A stretch of 64,000 bases of DNA from Bog-756 sp963718405 (GCA_963718405.1 CAVQYZ010000001.1:1-64000), one strand, 5' to 3'; counted from the stretch's first letter, positions 41,136 to 50,431 are shown. The notes: generated from the letters alone by a model not told the origin. Numbers and translations: made by a program.

Positions 41136-42086
41136 CTACCCCTCGCTGGCGCTCCTCCGCAGGGCGATGCTCACGCAGGTGCGCAGCACGGTGCTCGGTG
41201 AGTAGTGGAGGCCCTCGGCCAGCTCCGAGCGGGCCACGTTCCAGTGACGCGTGCGGACGTGGTGACAGAACTCGCTGGCGTGATGATCGGCCAGCCGTCG
41301 TTTGGTGCGCTGGACGTTGCCGGCCAGCGTCTTCGCTTCCGAGCTGTTTCCCTGGGTCTCGGCCCCCCAACGGACGATGGTGACGGCGCGGACCGCGGCG
41401 GCGTTCATGACCCGGACATCGTTCATGAACGAGACACTTCCGGGGTAACGCCGCCACCCCACCAGGTGATCCGGTAGCGAGATCACCGGCCCCTCCTTGA
41501 CTACCCGAAAGACAAATTCGCAGTCCTCGTACAGGCTGAAGCTCGAGAGGAATCCTCCCAGTCGTTGGACTACCGAACGACGGAGTAGGAGGGTGTTGAT
41601 ACGGGGGATGTCCACTTCGCCCGAGAGATAGCTCTCGGACGAAGCGGGCCGGACCGTGACCTCGGTGCCGAAGCGGAGGCCGGCGCCATCGATGAACCAG
41701 TATCCGCAATGGCACGATGCAGCCGTCGGATCGGAACGAAGCGCATCCACCTGGCGGGCCAGTCGCTCCGGATCCCACACATCGTCGTCGTCCAGATAGG
41801 CGACGAACTCGCCCGACGAGTTGGCGAATCCGACATTTCTGGCGATGGAGATACCCGCGTTGGCCTGGCGGATCACCCGGCTCCCGGCCATACCGTCGAC
41901 CGCGCCAACGATGGCTTCGGGCTCGTCCGATCCGTCGTCGACCACGATGAGCTCCCAGTCGGTGAAGGTCTGGGCCGACACACTTTGCAGGGTCTCGCGC
42001 AGATAGGGCCCACCGCGATTGGTGGCCAAAACGATGCTTACCGCCGGGTTCCGGTCCTCAGAAGAGGGTTTCATCACAAGAGGCAT
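41136..42086 (-). CDS. GT2 family glycosyltransferase
   Basis: About 316 residues from ATG 42086; ATG 42074 and a TTG at 42146 are alternatives. Clear GT-A fold: VSIVLATNRGGPYLRETLQS, ELIVVDDGSD, then the metal-binding YLDDDDVWDP (DXD) and LYEDCEFVFRVVKEG (the ED acceptor-site motif). It transfers a nucleotide-sugar unit to a growing glycan at the cytoplasmic face. The flanking large membrane proteins and PIG-L deacetylase support a surface-polysaccharide role. Complete. Confidence 0.85.
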   Translation of the reverse strand: MPLVMKPSSEDRNPAVSIVLATNRGGPYLRETLQSVSAQTFTDWELIVVDDGSDEPEAIVGAVDGMAGSRVIRQANAGISIARNVGFANSSGEFVAYLDDDDVWDPERLARQVDALRSDPTAASCHCGYWFIDGAGLRFGTEVTVRPASSESYLSGEVDIPRINTLLLRRSVVQRLGGFLSSFSLYEDCEFVFRVVKEGPVISLPDHLVGWRRYPGSVSFMNDVRVMNAAAVRAVTIVRWGAETQGNSSEAKTLAGNVQRTKRRLADHHASEFCHHVRTRHWNVARSELAEGLHYSPSTVLRTCVSIALRRSASEG

Positions 42087-42229
42087 CGGCTTCTTGTCCG
42101 TCGAAATGAAGCCCTTACCGTACCCGGCGTCGGGAGTGGGGTGCAACGCCTCCGTTCCTGGTGGGCGACCCCTTGGGTCCGGATCCGACTCAGCACCTCA
42201 CATCAGTGGTCCGGACGCATAGCCCCTGG

Positions 42230-44308
42230 TCAGCTACAGGCCGAGCTCAGGCGGTGGACCCGCCGGCAACGCATGCGGTCACCGCTCGAACCGCGGCCAC
42301 GCTCCGGGCCCCGCGGTCGGGCACGCACTCCGCCAGCCGTTGATCGCTGGCCGGAGTGTTGGAGGCCCTGGTGGGTCAGTGCCCACACCCAGGCGCCATC
42401 CCGATGGGTCGGCTGGATTCCCGTGGCCGCGGTGACCATCGCCGCGGCCAGCGGGACGGAGGAGATCTGGTCGTAGGCCGGCAGCCCGTCCTGGTCCGGG
42501 ATGACCACCAAGGTGACCCCCCATTGATCCAACGCCAGTCGGACCGAGGCGATATCGCCCGGCCGGAGGCGGTCCTTCGCTCCGAGGGGCGCGGAGATCC
42601 CGCCGATGACGACGTCCCCCCGGCGTTCCGGTCCCGCTCGTTGCGGAACACCACTCGGCCCCCCCGTCCCGACCAGGGCCCAGCGCATCCCGTCCACGGC
42701 CTGCCAGGTCATGGGGCTGTCGTTGTCGGTAGCCGTGCCGGACCGGGCCGGAAAGGCCAGAAGCACCTGGTGGCCGGGGAGGCGCGATCCAACGGTGGCA
42801 AACCACGTGGGCACGTCCACGGAGCGGGTGGTGAGCGGAGTGGTCTGGGCCAGGTAGATGGCCGTCGGGACCAGAGCCACCGCGGCCACGATGACCCCGG
42901 CCGCGGCCGCGGACCAGCTCGGCGGGCGTGACAGCAGGCTTGAGCTGCTGCTCCCGGCTCCGTCCCGCTGGGGCTGGACGGTGCGCCGTCGGAGGGCCTG
43001 GTAGGTGTGGTCGATGATCAGCCCGAGCATGATGGCGACGGCGAGGTAGGTGATGAAGACCAGTCGGTACGGATAGACGTCTTCGAACAAGGGCAACCCG
43101 GCCACCAGCCGCCACGGCAACCACACGCTCGTACCCGACCCCTGGGACAGCACCACAGAGATCACTCCGATGGCACCGAACAGCCACAGTCGACGATCGC
43201 GGCGCCATACGGCCACACCGACCACGAGCACCATGAGCAGTCCGATACCGAAGTACTGGTCATCCAGGATGGGCCCCTGGTAGCCGCCGGTCAGATGGTC
43301 CAGTCGGGCGGAGCCCACTTGAGGCGGCGCCGTCAACACGTAGTGCTGGAGGAGGGTCGCCGACGTGGCCACTCCGTTGGAGCCACCGGATGTCGGCCAC
43401 ACCGGGCCGTTGAAATGACCGGGCCCGGCCACGGCGAACCACACCGGATAGGCCAGGAGGACTACCGCGGTCACGGCTCCCGAGCCCAGGCCCACCAGGG
43501 CGAAGTGGGCCCGGTGGCGGAGCGTAGCGGGGTCGTGCCAACCGCCGTAGACGACCACCAGGACCAACCCGACGGCTCCGAAGAGGGCCACGATCAGGAG
43601 GATCTCGCTCCCGATGAAGAACTGCAGGGCCACCAGGAGCCCGAGGATCACCCCCATGGTCACTGGGCGCCGGCGTTGCCGGATGAGCAGCTCGTCCAGG
43701 CAGATCAGGATGAGGGGTGGGACCACCGCCAAGGCCAGCATGAGGTGGGCCCAACTGAGGGCGATGACCATGAACGGGGAGAAGCCGTAGAGCAGCCCGC
43801 CGACGAAAGCCGCCGGGCTCCAGGTCACCCACCGGCGGAGGAGCACGAACATGGCCAGCCCCGACAGCACGGGCGCCAGCGTGGATGCCACGTTCAAGGT
43901 GGCCACCGGACCGAACAACCAGGTGATCGGAGCCAGGGTCACGCCAATGGCCAACACGCTGGTATTGGCCAGCATGTTGACGCCGACGGGGTAGTGGATG
44001 GCCGTCGAATAGAAGGGATTGAGGCCGTGTCGGATGGCGTAGGCGGGCCATTCGATGAAGGAGGTGAACAAGGCCGGGTCGCCACAGCCGCAGGTGGTGA
44101 CCGATGTGGGATGGCTGGCCCATACGTTCCACCACAGCAACACCGAAAGGGCCAGGTACCCGAGCGAGGCCAGTAGCAACGCCCGCCAACGACGGGCCCA
44201 ACCGGGCCCGCCACTTCCGCCGGACGATGATGAGGGTTCAGCCGGACCGGCCTCCGCCGGCGGTCCGAGCATCGACGGGGCATCGGGCGAGAGGGTTTCT
44301 GTGGTCAC
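42230..44308 (-). CDS. Large polytopic membrane protein, YfhO/GT-C-like
   Basis: 692 residues from GTG 44308. About twelve helices. The first loop (CGCGDPALFTSFIEWPAYAI) and TAIHYPVGVNMLANTSVLA resemble actinobacterial DUF-type membrane glycosyltransferases. A soluble tail (residues about 500-690) includes VLLAFPARSGTATDNDSPMT. The last 40 residues are unusually arginine-rich and may be affected by another unseen frame error. Probably part of the same glycan assembly set as the genes at 37170-42086. Confidence 0.65.
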   Translation of the reverse strand: MTTETLSPDAPSMLGPPAEAGPAEPSSSSGGSGGPGWARRWRALLLASLGYLALSVLLWWNVWASHPTSVTTCGCGDPALFTSFIEWPAYAIRHGLNPFYSTAIHYPVGVNMLANTSVLAIGVTLAPITWLFGPVATLNVASTLAPVLSGLAMFVLLRRWVTWSPAAFVGGLLYGFSPFMVIALSWAHLMLALAVVPPLILICLDELLIRQRRRPVTMGVILGLLVALQFFIGSEILLIVALFGAVGLVLVVVYGGWHDPATLRHRAHFALVGLGSGAVTAVVLLAYPVWFAVAGPGHFNGPVWPTSGGSNGVATSATLLQHYVLTAPPQVGSARLDHLTGGYQGPILDDQYFGIGLLMVLVVGVAVWRRDRRLWLFGAIGVISVVLSQGSGTSVWLPWRLVAGLPLFEDVYPYRLVFITYLAVAIMLGLIIDHTYQALRRRTVQPQRDGAGSSSSSLLSRPPSWSAAAAGVIVAAVALVPTAIYLAQTTPLTTRSVDVPTWFATVGSRLPGHQVLLAFPARSGTATDNDSPMTWQAVDGMRWALVGTGGPSGVPQRAGPERRGDVVIGGISAPLGAKDRLRPGDIASVRLALDQWGVTLVVIPDQDGLPAYDQISSVPLAAAMVTAATGIQPTHRDGAWVWALTHQGLQHSGQRSTAGGVRARPRGPERGRGSSGDRMRCRRVHRLSSACS

Positions 44309-44510
44309 ATCCGGCCAACGTCTTCCCGCCGCACTGAACTACCGGCCAACGTCATAGTGAATGGTGGGAAAACTACCCTAATCTGCAGGGGCGGCCTTCT
44401 GGCCTCGGCTCTCGGGCCAGTGCCGGGGTCGTTGGTCACCCGGCCCGGGCACCAGCCCGGATGGTTGTCGGGAGTTCGTGCCCCGGTGCCGACGGCCGGG
44501 GGAGAGGACG

Positions 44511-45227
44511 GTGAGTGCAGTGGCTTCCGGGATCGGGTTGGTCTCTCCGCACTTGGATGACGGGGCGCTGAGTTGCGCCGGCGTACTGGCGGCCCATCCG
44601 GGTTCGTCGATGATCACCGTCTTTGCCGGCGGGCCTCCCACAGTGGATCCGATCACCGCCTGGGAGGCCCTGTCGGGCTTCTTCGATCCGGGGGCGGACA
44701 TCGTCGGTGCCCGCCGGGAGGAGGATCGCCAGGCTTCGGCAACCGTGGGAGCGAGCTACGAGCATCTCGATCACTGGGACCACCAGTACCGCGTCCCGAT
44801 CTACGGATACCGAGGTCCGACCGACGACCCGGCGTTGGTTCGGGCCGTTGCCGCCGACCTCGAAGCTCTGATCTCCGCCTCGGGGAAGGCCACCTGGGCC
44901 ATTCCTCTGGGTCTGAGTCATCCCGACCATCAGCTGACCGCGGCAGCTTGCCTGGCCGTGGCCGGGCGCCTGTCGGACCGTCAGTGGCTGGTCTACGAGG
45001 ACCTCCCCTATGCCGTCTACCTTCCTGACACCGTGGGTCAGGCGACCTCCCTGCTCCACTCGTCGGGCTTCGGACTCGAACCCGCCGATGTGGGCCAAGG
45101 GTCCACTGATCTGGAGTCCAAGTGGCAAGCCGTCAACTGCTACCGCTCGCAGTTGGGCCCACTGGGAGATGCCGTGGCCACTGCCGTCAATACTCCCGAG
45201 AAGGTCTGGCGGCTGGTCCGGCGCTGA
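44511..45227 (+). CDS. PIG-L family deacetylase
   Basis: 238 residues from GTG 44511 with GGAGAGG upstream. The zinc motif SPHLDDGALSCAG near residue 12 (family consensus PHPDD, the second Asp being catalytic) and the later LGLSHPDHQLTAAACL fit the LmbE/PIG-L fold. Such enzymes remove an N-acetyl group from GlcNAc-type compounds (GlcNAc-PI, mycothiol and bacillithiol precursors, lipid-linked sugars). Given the neighbouring glycosyltransferases, a glycan-modifying role is likelier than MshB, but this is inference. Confidence 0.8.
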   Translation: MSAVASGIGLVSPHLDDGALSCAGVLAAHPGSSMITVFAGGPPTVDPITAWEALSGFFDPGADIVGARREEDRQASATVGASYEHLDHWDHQYRVPIYGYRGPTDDPALVRAVAADLEALISASGKATWAIPLGLSHPDHQLTAAACLAVAGRLSDRQWLVYEDLPYAVYLPDTVGQATSLLHSSGFGLEPADVGQGSTDLESKWQAVNCYRSQLGPLGDAVATAVNTPEKVWRLVRR

Positions 45228-45250
45228 TCACACCAGACCGGTGTCCGTGG

Positions 45251-45946
45251 TCACAGAAGCGACCCCTGTACCGCATCTTCGGGAAGAAGGAGCTCGGGTC
45301 GGTCGTTCTTGACGTTGCCCACGGCGCCACCGACCGCATAGTGCACCAGCGTTCCGGCGGAGTTCGGCACCAGCAACGGCTCGAGCTCGTTGGGTTCGGT
45401 CACCTGGGGATCGAGCCACTGTTCCCAGGCCTCCGGTTCGAGCACGACCGGTTGGCGGTCGTGGATGGGCATGTCCGGCCCGGCGTGGGTGGTGATGATG
45501 GTGGCGCTGCGGAGCTCGATCCCGTCGTCGCCCTTCCACCGGTCCCGAAGGCCGGCGAACACCAGCGGCTGACCGTCGGCCCGCTTGAAGGCGAAGGGCT
45601 GTTTGGGCGTGCCGGCCTTCCACTCGTAGAACGCATCCACCGGAACCAGGATGCGCGACCGGGTGAAGGCCGACTGGAACATCGACTTGGTGGCCACCGT
45701 CTCGCCCCGGGCGTTGAAGGTGTTCTTGATGGCGGCCGGGTCCTTGGCCCACCAGGGGATCAGTCCCCAGCGATAGGCACCCAAGGTCCGCTGGCCGTCC
45801 TGGTCTTCGGAGACCCCGAGGATCGGCGAGGTGGGCCCGATGTTCCACCGGGGCTCGAGAGCGTCGACCAGATCCGGATCAACGCCGGCATCGAGCAGCC
45901 GGGCCAGTTGGGGAGTGTCGGAGTAGAGGGCGATACGGCCGCACAT
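45251..45946 (-). CDS. SOS response-associated peptidase (SRAP), YedK/HMCES type
   Basis: 231 residues starting at the required MCGR, so Cys2 becomes N-terminal after Met removal. Active-site set: Cys2, Asn35 (WNIGPT), Glu108 (DAFYEW) and His162 (IHDRQPVVL). These proteins form a covalent link to abasic sites in single-stranded DNA and protect it during replication. A longer in-frame extension to 46054 is excluded because it would mask Cys2. Convergent with the PIG-L gene. Complete and typical in length. Confidence 0.9.
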   Translation of the reverse strand: MCGRIALYSDTPQLARLLDAGVDPDLVDALEPRWNIGPTSPILGVSEDQDGQRTLGAYRWGLIPWWAKDPAAIKNTFNARGETVATKSMFQSAFTRSRILVPVDAFYEWKAGTPKQPFAFKRADGQPLVFAGLRDRWKGDDGIELRSATIITTHAGPDMPIHDRQPVVLEPEAWEQWLDPQVTEPNELEPLLVPNSAGTLVHYAVGGAVGNVKNDRPELLLPEDAVQGSLL

Positions 45947-46001
45947 GACCGTAAGCCTACGGGGCGCGTCCGGGCCTTCCACCCGGGGAAGGGCGTGGCT
46001 G

Positions 46002-46895
46002 TCAGCTGGTGATCTTGATGGACAAGGCCCGGGTGGCGGTCTGTTTGGCCACACCGGAGGATGCCGGGCTCGTTACCTCCACGGTGAAGGAGAAGGTGCC
46101 GGCCTTGGTGGCCTTGCCGGAGATCACGCCGTTGGCGGCCAGGGTGAGCCCGGTGGGCAGGGCCTTGGACCCGGTGGCCTTCGACCACTTGTACGGCGTG
46201 TTGCCACCGGTGGCATGGAGGGTGGCCGAGTACGTCTTGTGACCGACCGAGTAGACGGTGCCGCCAGGTAGCGAGGTGGTGCTCACAGCCAGTACCGGGT
46301 GGGTCAGGCTGGCGTAGCGGTAGGCGCCTTCGTACTGGTAGCTCGCGGTCAGAAACGACATGGTGTGCTCCTGCACCGTGTCGCCCGGCTCGAAGGCGTC
46401 CCAGACATTGCCGTTGCCGGCATAGACCGCCGAGTGGTGGTAGTCCGAGATGCTGCCGCCCCAGTAGGTGATGTCGCCGGGCTCGAGGTCCGCCCTGGGG
46501 ACGGCGGTGCCGCCGGTGTCCGTGGCGTTGCTGGTGCCGAGGATGACTTTGTGACCGGTCCCCTGGTACGTGGCGTACAGGGCCAGGCTCATGCAGTCAT
46601 AGCCCTTGACCCCTTTGGCGCACGTCGAGGCGATACTGCCGACGGTGGGTCCATTGATGCCCCCGCCCCCCTCGCAGTACGGGACGCCGGACTGACTGGC
46701 GGCGTACCACAGGATGGCGTTCTCCGAGGAGGTGGCGGCGGCGGTGCGGGCCACCGGTGCGGCGTTGGTGAGGGCGGCCCGGCTCGAAGTGGCGGCCGGC
46801 TTGGGTGCGGCCGCTCCGGTCTGCGTAGCGAGGCTGACGGCCGCAGCCGACAACGAGGCCACGACTACCAGCCCTACCAGTACCTTGATCTTCAC
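46002..46895 (-). CDS. Secreted NlpC/P60-like protein with Ig-like C-terminus
   Basis: 297 residues from GTG 46895, with GAGGGG upstream. Signal peptide: VKIKVLVGLVVVASLSAAAV and on. The catalytic-type domain (residues about 60-200) has Cys in VKGYDCMSLALYATYQ and His in ISDYHHSAVYAGNG; the usual DCSGL is replaced by DCMSL. The C-terminal part (about 205-297) is an Ig-like domain of the putative He_PIG type (LPTGLTLAANGVISGKA). NlpC/P60 enzymes cut peptidoglycan stem peptides. A paralogue at 53475 has the same head but a propeller-like tail. Confidence 0.8.
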   Translation of the reverse strand: MKIKVLVGLVVVASLSAAAVSLATQTGAAAPKPAATSSRAALTNAAPVARTAAATSSENAILWYAASQSGVPYCEGGGGINGPTVGSIASTCAKGVKGYDCMSLALYATYQGTGHKVILGTSNATDTGGTAVPRADLEPGDITYWGGSISDYHHSAVYAGNGNVWDAFEPGDTVQEHTMSFLTASYQYEGAYRYASLTHPVLAVSTTSLPGGTVYSVGHKTYSATLHATGGNTPYKWSKATGSKALPTGLTLAANGVISGKATKAGTFSFTVEVTSPASSGVAKQTATRALSIKITS

Positions 46896-47067
46896 AGTGC
46901 CCCTCGATTTCCCTTCGCGCAAAGGCCTTTCCAAACGGTTGGATTCAGTTCAGCCCCTACTGACGAACCTACCATCGTGCTCTTACCTCGGACAGGGCTG
47001 GGAAACGTGCAGCGGTTCGATGGTCACGCACAGTGACCTGTGATGCCGGTTCAGTGACCCGATGGGG

Positions 47068-48063
47068 TCATCCGACTCTCAGGCTCGGGACCACTTCTTC
47101 CATGAATCGACGCAGGGTCTCGTCCTCGGGGAAGTCACGCAGCCACAGGATGAGGCCCCGGCAACCGGCGTCGATGAAGGCCTGGGCCTTCTCCGTCACC
47201 TGTTCGACCGTGCCCACCAGGTTGTCGGCCAGATACTGCTCGGTGGGGGTGCCGCCCCACAGGTCTCCTCCGCCGGGGGACTCGCACCAGGCCAACGTAT
47301 CGGCCTCGGTATCGAAGAGCCGGCAGTCGGGTCCGTGGGTGCGGGTGATGGCTTCGAAGGGTCGGCCCACCTCCTCGCAGTACTGCTCCAGCAGGTTCGA
47401 CTTGCGTTCGAACGACTCCAGTCCGACCTGCCAGTTGGTGAGGTCGGCCCGCCGGGCCGCGATGCGCAGATTGACCTTCTCGCCGCCCCCGCCGACCAGC
47501 ACCGGGGGAAGGTCCTGCACCGGCTTGGGATCGCAGTAGGCGCCGTCGAAGTGCAGATGGGTGCCGTCGAAGGTGACGGTCTCCTCGGTCCACAACCGCC
47601 GGACCACTTCGAGGGTCTCGTCCAGGGCTGCCAACCGCTCCGGGTTGGACCGGTACTCGTATCCATAGGAGTGGTACTCCTCGTGGAACCAGCCCGCCCC
47701 CAGCCCGAGGATCAGCCGCCCACCCGAGTACACGTCGATGCAGGCGGCCTCTTTGGCCAGCAGCCCGGCGTTCCGGTAGGAGGCACACGTCACCAGCTGG
47801 CCCAGTCCCACCCGCGAGGTCAGCTGGGACAGCGCCGCCAACATGGTGAAGGCCTCGAACACGTGGGTCGGCTGGCGCCGGGGAACGGTTTCGACGTGGT
47901 CGTACACCCACAGGTGGTCGTAGCCCAGCGACTCGGCCTGTCGGGCCAGTTCCACCGAACGGACCCAGGCGTCGGGGCCGCTCCACCCGGTGTACTCGAG
48001 CTTCCATCCCTGGGGGATGAAGACCCCGATCTGGAGGGCCTGGTCGGGCGGTGGCGTGCTCAC
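47068..48063 (-). CDS. LLM class F420-type oxidoreductase
   Basis: 331 residues from GTG 48063; the GTG overlaps the TGA of the gene before it by four bases (GTGA). Luciferase-like barrel: IGVFIPQGWKLEYTG at the start, YDHLWVYDHVETVP, SRVGLGQLVTCASYRNAGLL with the conserved non-prolyl-cis-type segment, then GGGGEKVNLRIAARRADLTN. LLM proteins of this type in actinobacteria mainly use coenzyme F420 rather than FMN. It probably reduces or oxidises an unknown substrate together with the co-transcribed VOC and dehydrogenase genes. Confidence 0.8.
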   Translation of the reverse strand: MSTPPPDQALQIGVFIPQGWKLEYTGWSGPDAWVRSVELARQAESLGYDHLWVYDHVETVPRRQPTHVFEAFTMLAALSQLTSRVGLGQLVTCASYRNAGLLAKEAACIDVYSGGRLILGLGAGWFHEEYHSYGYEYRSNPERLAALDETLEVVRRLWTEETVTFDGTHLHFDGAYCDPKPVQDLPPVLVGGGGEKVNLRIAARRADLTNWQVGLESFERKSNLLEQYCEEVGRPFEAITRTHGPDCRLFDTEADTLAWCESPGGGDLWGGTPTEQYLADNLVGTVEQVTEKAQAFIDAGCRGLILWLRDFPEDETLRRFMEEVVPSLRVG

Positions 48064-48509
48064 GAGGCGAACTCCCACCACTGGACTTCGCACATCATGG
48101 GCAAAAGGTAGCGGACATACACCGAGTGGATGGTCACGACCTCCTGGTCGTCGCTGTGCAGATCGATGAGGTCGACCCGCGGGTCCTGGGCGGCAAAGGC
48201 TGCGGCCCGCTCCTGCACGCCCTGCAACTCGTCCAACGACCCCACGGCAAACCCGAAGTGGTCCATGCGGGGGGCGTGCATGGGCTTCTCCTCGGCCACC
48301 AGGTAGATGAACTGATCCCAGTGCACGCACGAGAGGACCAGTCGCTTGCGGTCCTCGGTCATGACCTCGAGCTCGTCGAACCCGAACACGTCACTCCAGA
48401 ACCGGCAGATGTCCGCCCGGTTGGCCTGGTCGAGCAGATCGGCGTCGAGGCTCATGGCCACGTGGTTGAACCTCGGATTGCCGGTCGGGTAGAAGGGGTG
48501 GGCCATCAC
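48060..48509 (-). CDS. VOC family protein
   Basis: 149 residues from GTG 48509, or 148 from ATG 48506. The start overlaps the TGA of the dehydrogenase gene. It shows two beta-alpha modules: FNHVAMSLDADLLDQANRAD ... FWSDVFGFDELEVM and MDHFGFAVGSLDELQGVQER. Candidate metal ligands are His16 in FNHVAM and His84 in MDHFGFAV. The fold covers glyoxalases, epimerases and extradiol dioxygenases. Sitting between an alcohol dehydrogenase and an F420 enzyme, it likely handles an intermediate of the same catabolic pathway. Confidence 0.75.
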   Translation of the reverse strand: MMAHPFYPTGNPRFNHVAMSLDADLLDQANRADICRFWSDVFGFDELEVMTEDRKRLVLSCVHWDQFIYLVAEEKPMHAPRMDHFGFAVGSLDELQGVQERAAAFAAQDPRVDLIDLHSDDQEVVTIHSVYVRYLLPMMCEVQWWEFAS

Positions 48510-49597
48510 GCCTCCCCGATGGTGGCCGGATGAACGATGGCCCCCTCGGACAGCCGGGGCACCACCATGACCTTGCCGGCGTAACGGCCCTCGGCCAGTC
48601 CCACCAGCGCTTCGGATATGCCATCGAGGGGTACGTCCTCATCCTCGATCAGAAGGTCGCCGGGGAAGTGCTCGGAGGCCAGCAGCTCCAGGGCCTGCTC
48701 GAAGCCCCCCTGGTCGTAGACGAACGAACCCACCACGTGGAGCTCGTTGAGGATGAACCGGTTGGGGTCGAAACTCGGTTGTTCCACCCCCGCTCCCACC
48801 AGGGCCAGGGTGCCGCCGCGACGCAGCTGGTTGAATCCGGCCTCCATGGCCGACTTGTGGCCCGAGCACTCCAGCACCACGTGTACGGCGCGCTCGGAGA
48901 TCCGTTCGGGCTCCCAGGGCGGGAAGACCTCCAGCTCGGACGGATCGAGGACCAGGGTGGCCCCGAGGTCCCGGGCCAGCTGCTTGCGGCGGTCGCCGGG
49001 CTCGACGGCGATGATCGGGCCGATGCCCCGGTGGACCAGGGTGGCGATGGAGAGTGCCCCGATGGGGCCGGCGCCGATGACCATCACGCTGTCGCCGGGG
49101 GCGATCCCCGAACGGGTGATCCCATGGAGTGCCACCGCCAGTGGCTCGGCCAGCGCCGCATGGCGGGCGCTGAGTCCCTGCGGCAGGCGGAGCAGCGACC
49201 CCGTCCCGACCAGCAGGTAGCGGGCGAAGGCGCCGTCGTGGTTGTCCACGATCGATCCCTGGCGGTTCTCGCACTGCGAGGGCTTGCCTTCGAGGCACCG
49301 CCGACACGTCCCGCACCGGGGCCCGGCCCCTCCAACCACCTGCTCGCCGAGCTGCCATCCCTTCACGCCGTCGCCCAGAGCGGCGATGGTGCCGCTGTAT
49401 TCGTGGCCGGCCACCATTCCCGGTTGGTCCCCCCAGCCATCGAGGAGCTGGTGGATGTCCGATCCGCAGATGCCGCAGTGGTCCACTTCGACCAGCACCT
49501 GGCCGGGGCCCGGCCGCGGCACCGGCCGTTCCTCCACCACCACCTCACCCGGTCGCCGGTAGACGGCAGCCGCCATCACCTCGGGCACCACGCCCAT
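48506..49597 (-). CDS. Zinc-dependent alcohol dehydrogenase (MDR, threonine/sorbitol type)
   Basis: 363 residues. Catalytic zinc ligands: Cys44 (CGICGSDIH), His65 and Glu66 (AGHEYSG). Structural zinc: Cys95, Cys98, Cys101 and Cys109 (CGTCRRCLEGKPSQC). The Rossmann motif is VMVIGAGPIGALSIATLVHR, followed by an acidic Glu (IIAVEPGDR) that favours NAD over NADP. It oxidises a secondary alcohol or polyol. First gene of a three-gene unit with the VOC and LLM genes, whose start and stop codons overlap. Complete. Confidence 0.85.
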   Translation of the reverse strand: MGVVPEVMAAAVYRRPGEVVVEERPVPRPGPGQVLVEVDHCGICGSDIHQLLDGWGDQPGMVAGHEYSGTIAALGDGVKGWQLGEQVVGGAGPRCGTCRRCLEGKPSQCENRQGSIVDNHDGAFARYLLVGTGSLLRLPQGLSARHAALAEPLAVALHGITRSGIAPGDSVMVIGAGPIGALSIATLVHRGIGPIIAVEPGDRRKQLARDLGATLVLDPSELEVFPPWEPERISERAVHVVLECSGHKSAMEAGFNQLRRGGTLALVGAGVEQPSFDPNRFILNELHVVGSFVYDQGGFEQALELLASEHFPGDLLIEDEDVPLDGISEALVGLAEGRYAGKVMVVPRLSEGAIVHPATIGEA

Positions 49598-49707
49598 CTC
49601 CCCACCTCCCCCTCCGGTTCCGGTTCGGGGCCGTTGGCGCCCGGCGGAGAACCGATAGGCGGACCAGCCTAGAACGATGTCCTGCTCCCGTCCGATCGAC
49701 GGGCCGG

Positions 49708-50340
49708 TCAGTGGGCGGCGACCTCCTCGGGGGCCGAGGACAGCCCACTGCGCGGGGCGATGATGTCATCGATCAGCCCGTAGGCCATGGCCTCTTCGGG
49801 CGTCATGAAGTAGTCGCGGTCGATGTCGCGGGCCACCTGCTCGACCGACTTCCCGCTGTGGTGGGCGATGATCTCGGCCATCCTCCGGGTGAGGGCCAGC
49901 ACCTCGCGCAGTTGGATCTCCATGTCGCTCGGAGCGCCCCGGGTGCCGGCACTGCCCTGATGGATCATGATCCGGGCGTTGGGCAGCGCCAACCGCTTCC
50001 CCGGGGTTCCACCGCAGAGGACCATGGCCGCCGCCGACATCCCCATGCCCACACAGATGGTGGATACGTCGGGGCGGACGTGCTGGATGACGTCGTAGAT
50101 GGCCATGCCGGCGTAGGCCACGCCGCCGGGGGAGTTGATGTAGAGCGAGATGTCCTTTTCGGGGTCCAGCGATTCGAGGTAGAGCATCTGCGAGATGATC
50201 AGATTGGCCACCTGGTCGTCGACCTCCTGGCCCAGGAAGACGATCCGTTCCCGCAGCAGTAGGGAGAAGATGTCGAAGGCCCGGTCCCCGCGGGACGACT
50301 CCTCCACCACCGTGGGAACCAGCGCTTGGTAGGCAGACAT
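49708..50340 (-). CDS. clpP: ATP-dependent Clp protease, proteolytic subunit
   Basis: 210 residues. Catalytic triad: Ser102 in VGMGMSAAAM, His127 in ARIMIHQGSAG and Asp176 in DIDRDYFMTPEEA, all aligned with the E. coli triad Ser97-His122-Asp171. ClpP forms a tetradecamer that degrades proteins unfolded by ClpX or ClpC. The gene is divergent from xre plus a second clpP-like gene, with a palindromic candidate operator between. As only one active clpP is seen here, a canonical clpP1P2 pair probably lies elsewhere; this one resembles an accessory clpP3/P4-like locus. Confidence 0.9.
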   Translation of the reverse strand: MSAYQALVPTVVEESSRGDRAFDIFSLLLRERIVFLGQEVDDQVANLIISQMLYLESLDPEKDISLYINSPGGVAYAGMAIYDVIQHVRPDVSTICVGMGMSAAAMVLCGGTPGKRLALPNARIMIHQGSAGTRGAPSDMEIQLREVLALTRRMAEIIAHHSGKSVEQVARDIDRDYFMTPEEAMAYGLIDDIIAPRSGLSSAPEEVAAH

Positions 50341-50399
50341 GGCACGACCTCCTATCGGGCCCCGACGGGCGCCCCTGTTCTCGGTTACCTCGTCTATGA

Positions 50400-50431
50400 T
50401 ATCTCAAGAACGAGATACCGAAAGCGAGATA
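50400..50431. promoter_or_regulatory. Candidate operator between clpP and xre
   Basis: TATCTCAAGAACGAGATA (50400-50417) is a perfect six-base inverted repeat with a six-base spacer. CGAGATA recurs at 50425-50431, fourteen bases after its first copy, giving three half-sites. It lies between the start codons of clpP (50340) and the xre gene (50477), in locally AT-rich DNA. The XRE protein is the obvious candidate binder (autoregulation and control of both clpP-type genes), as with PopR at the Streptomyces clpP3P4 locus. Confidence 0.5.
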
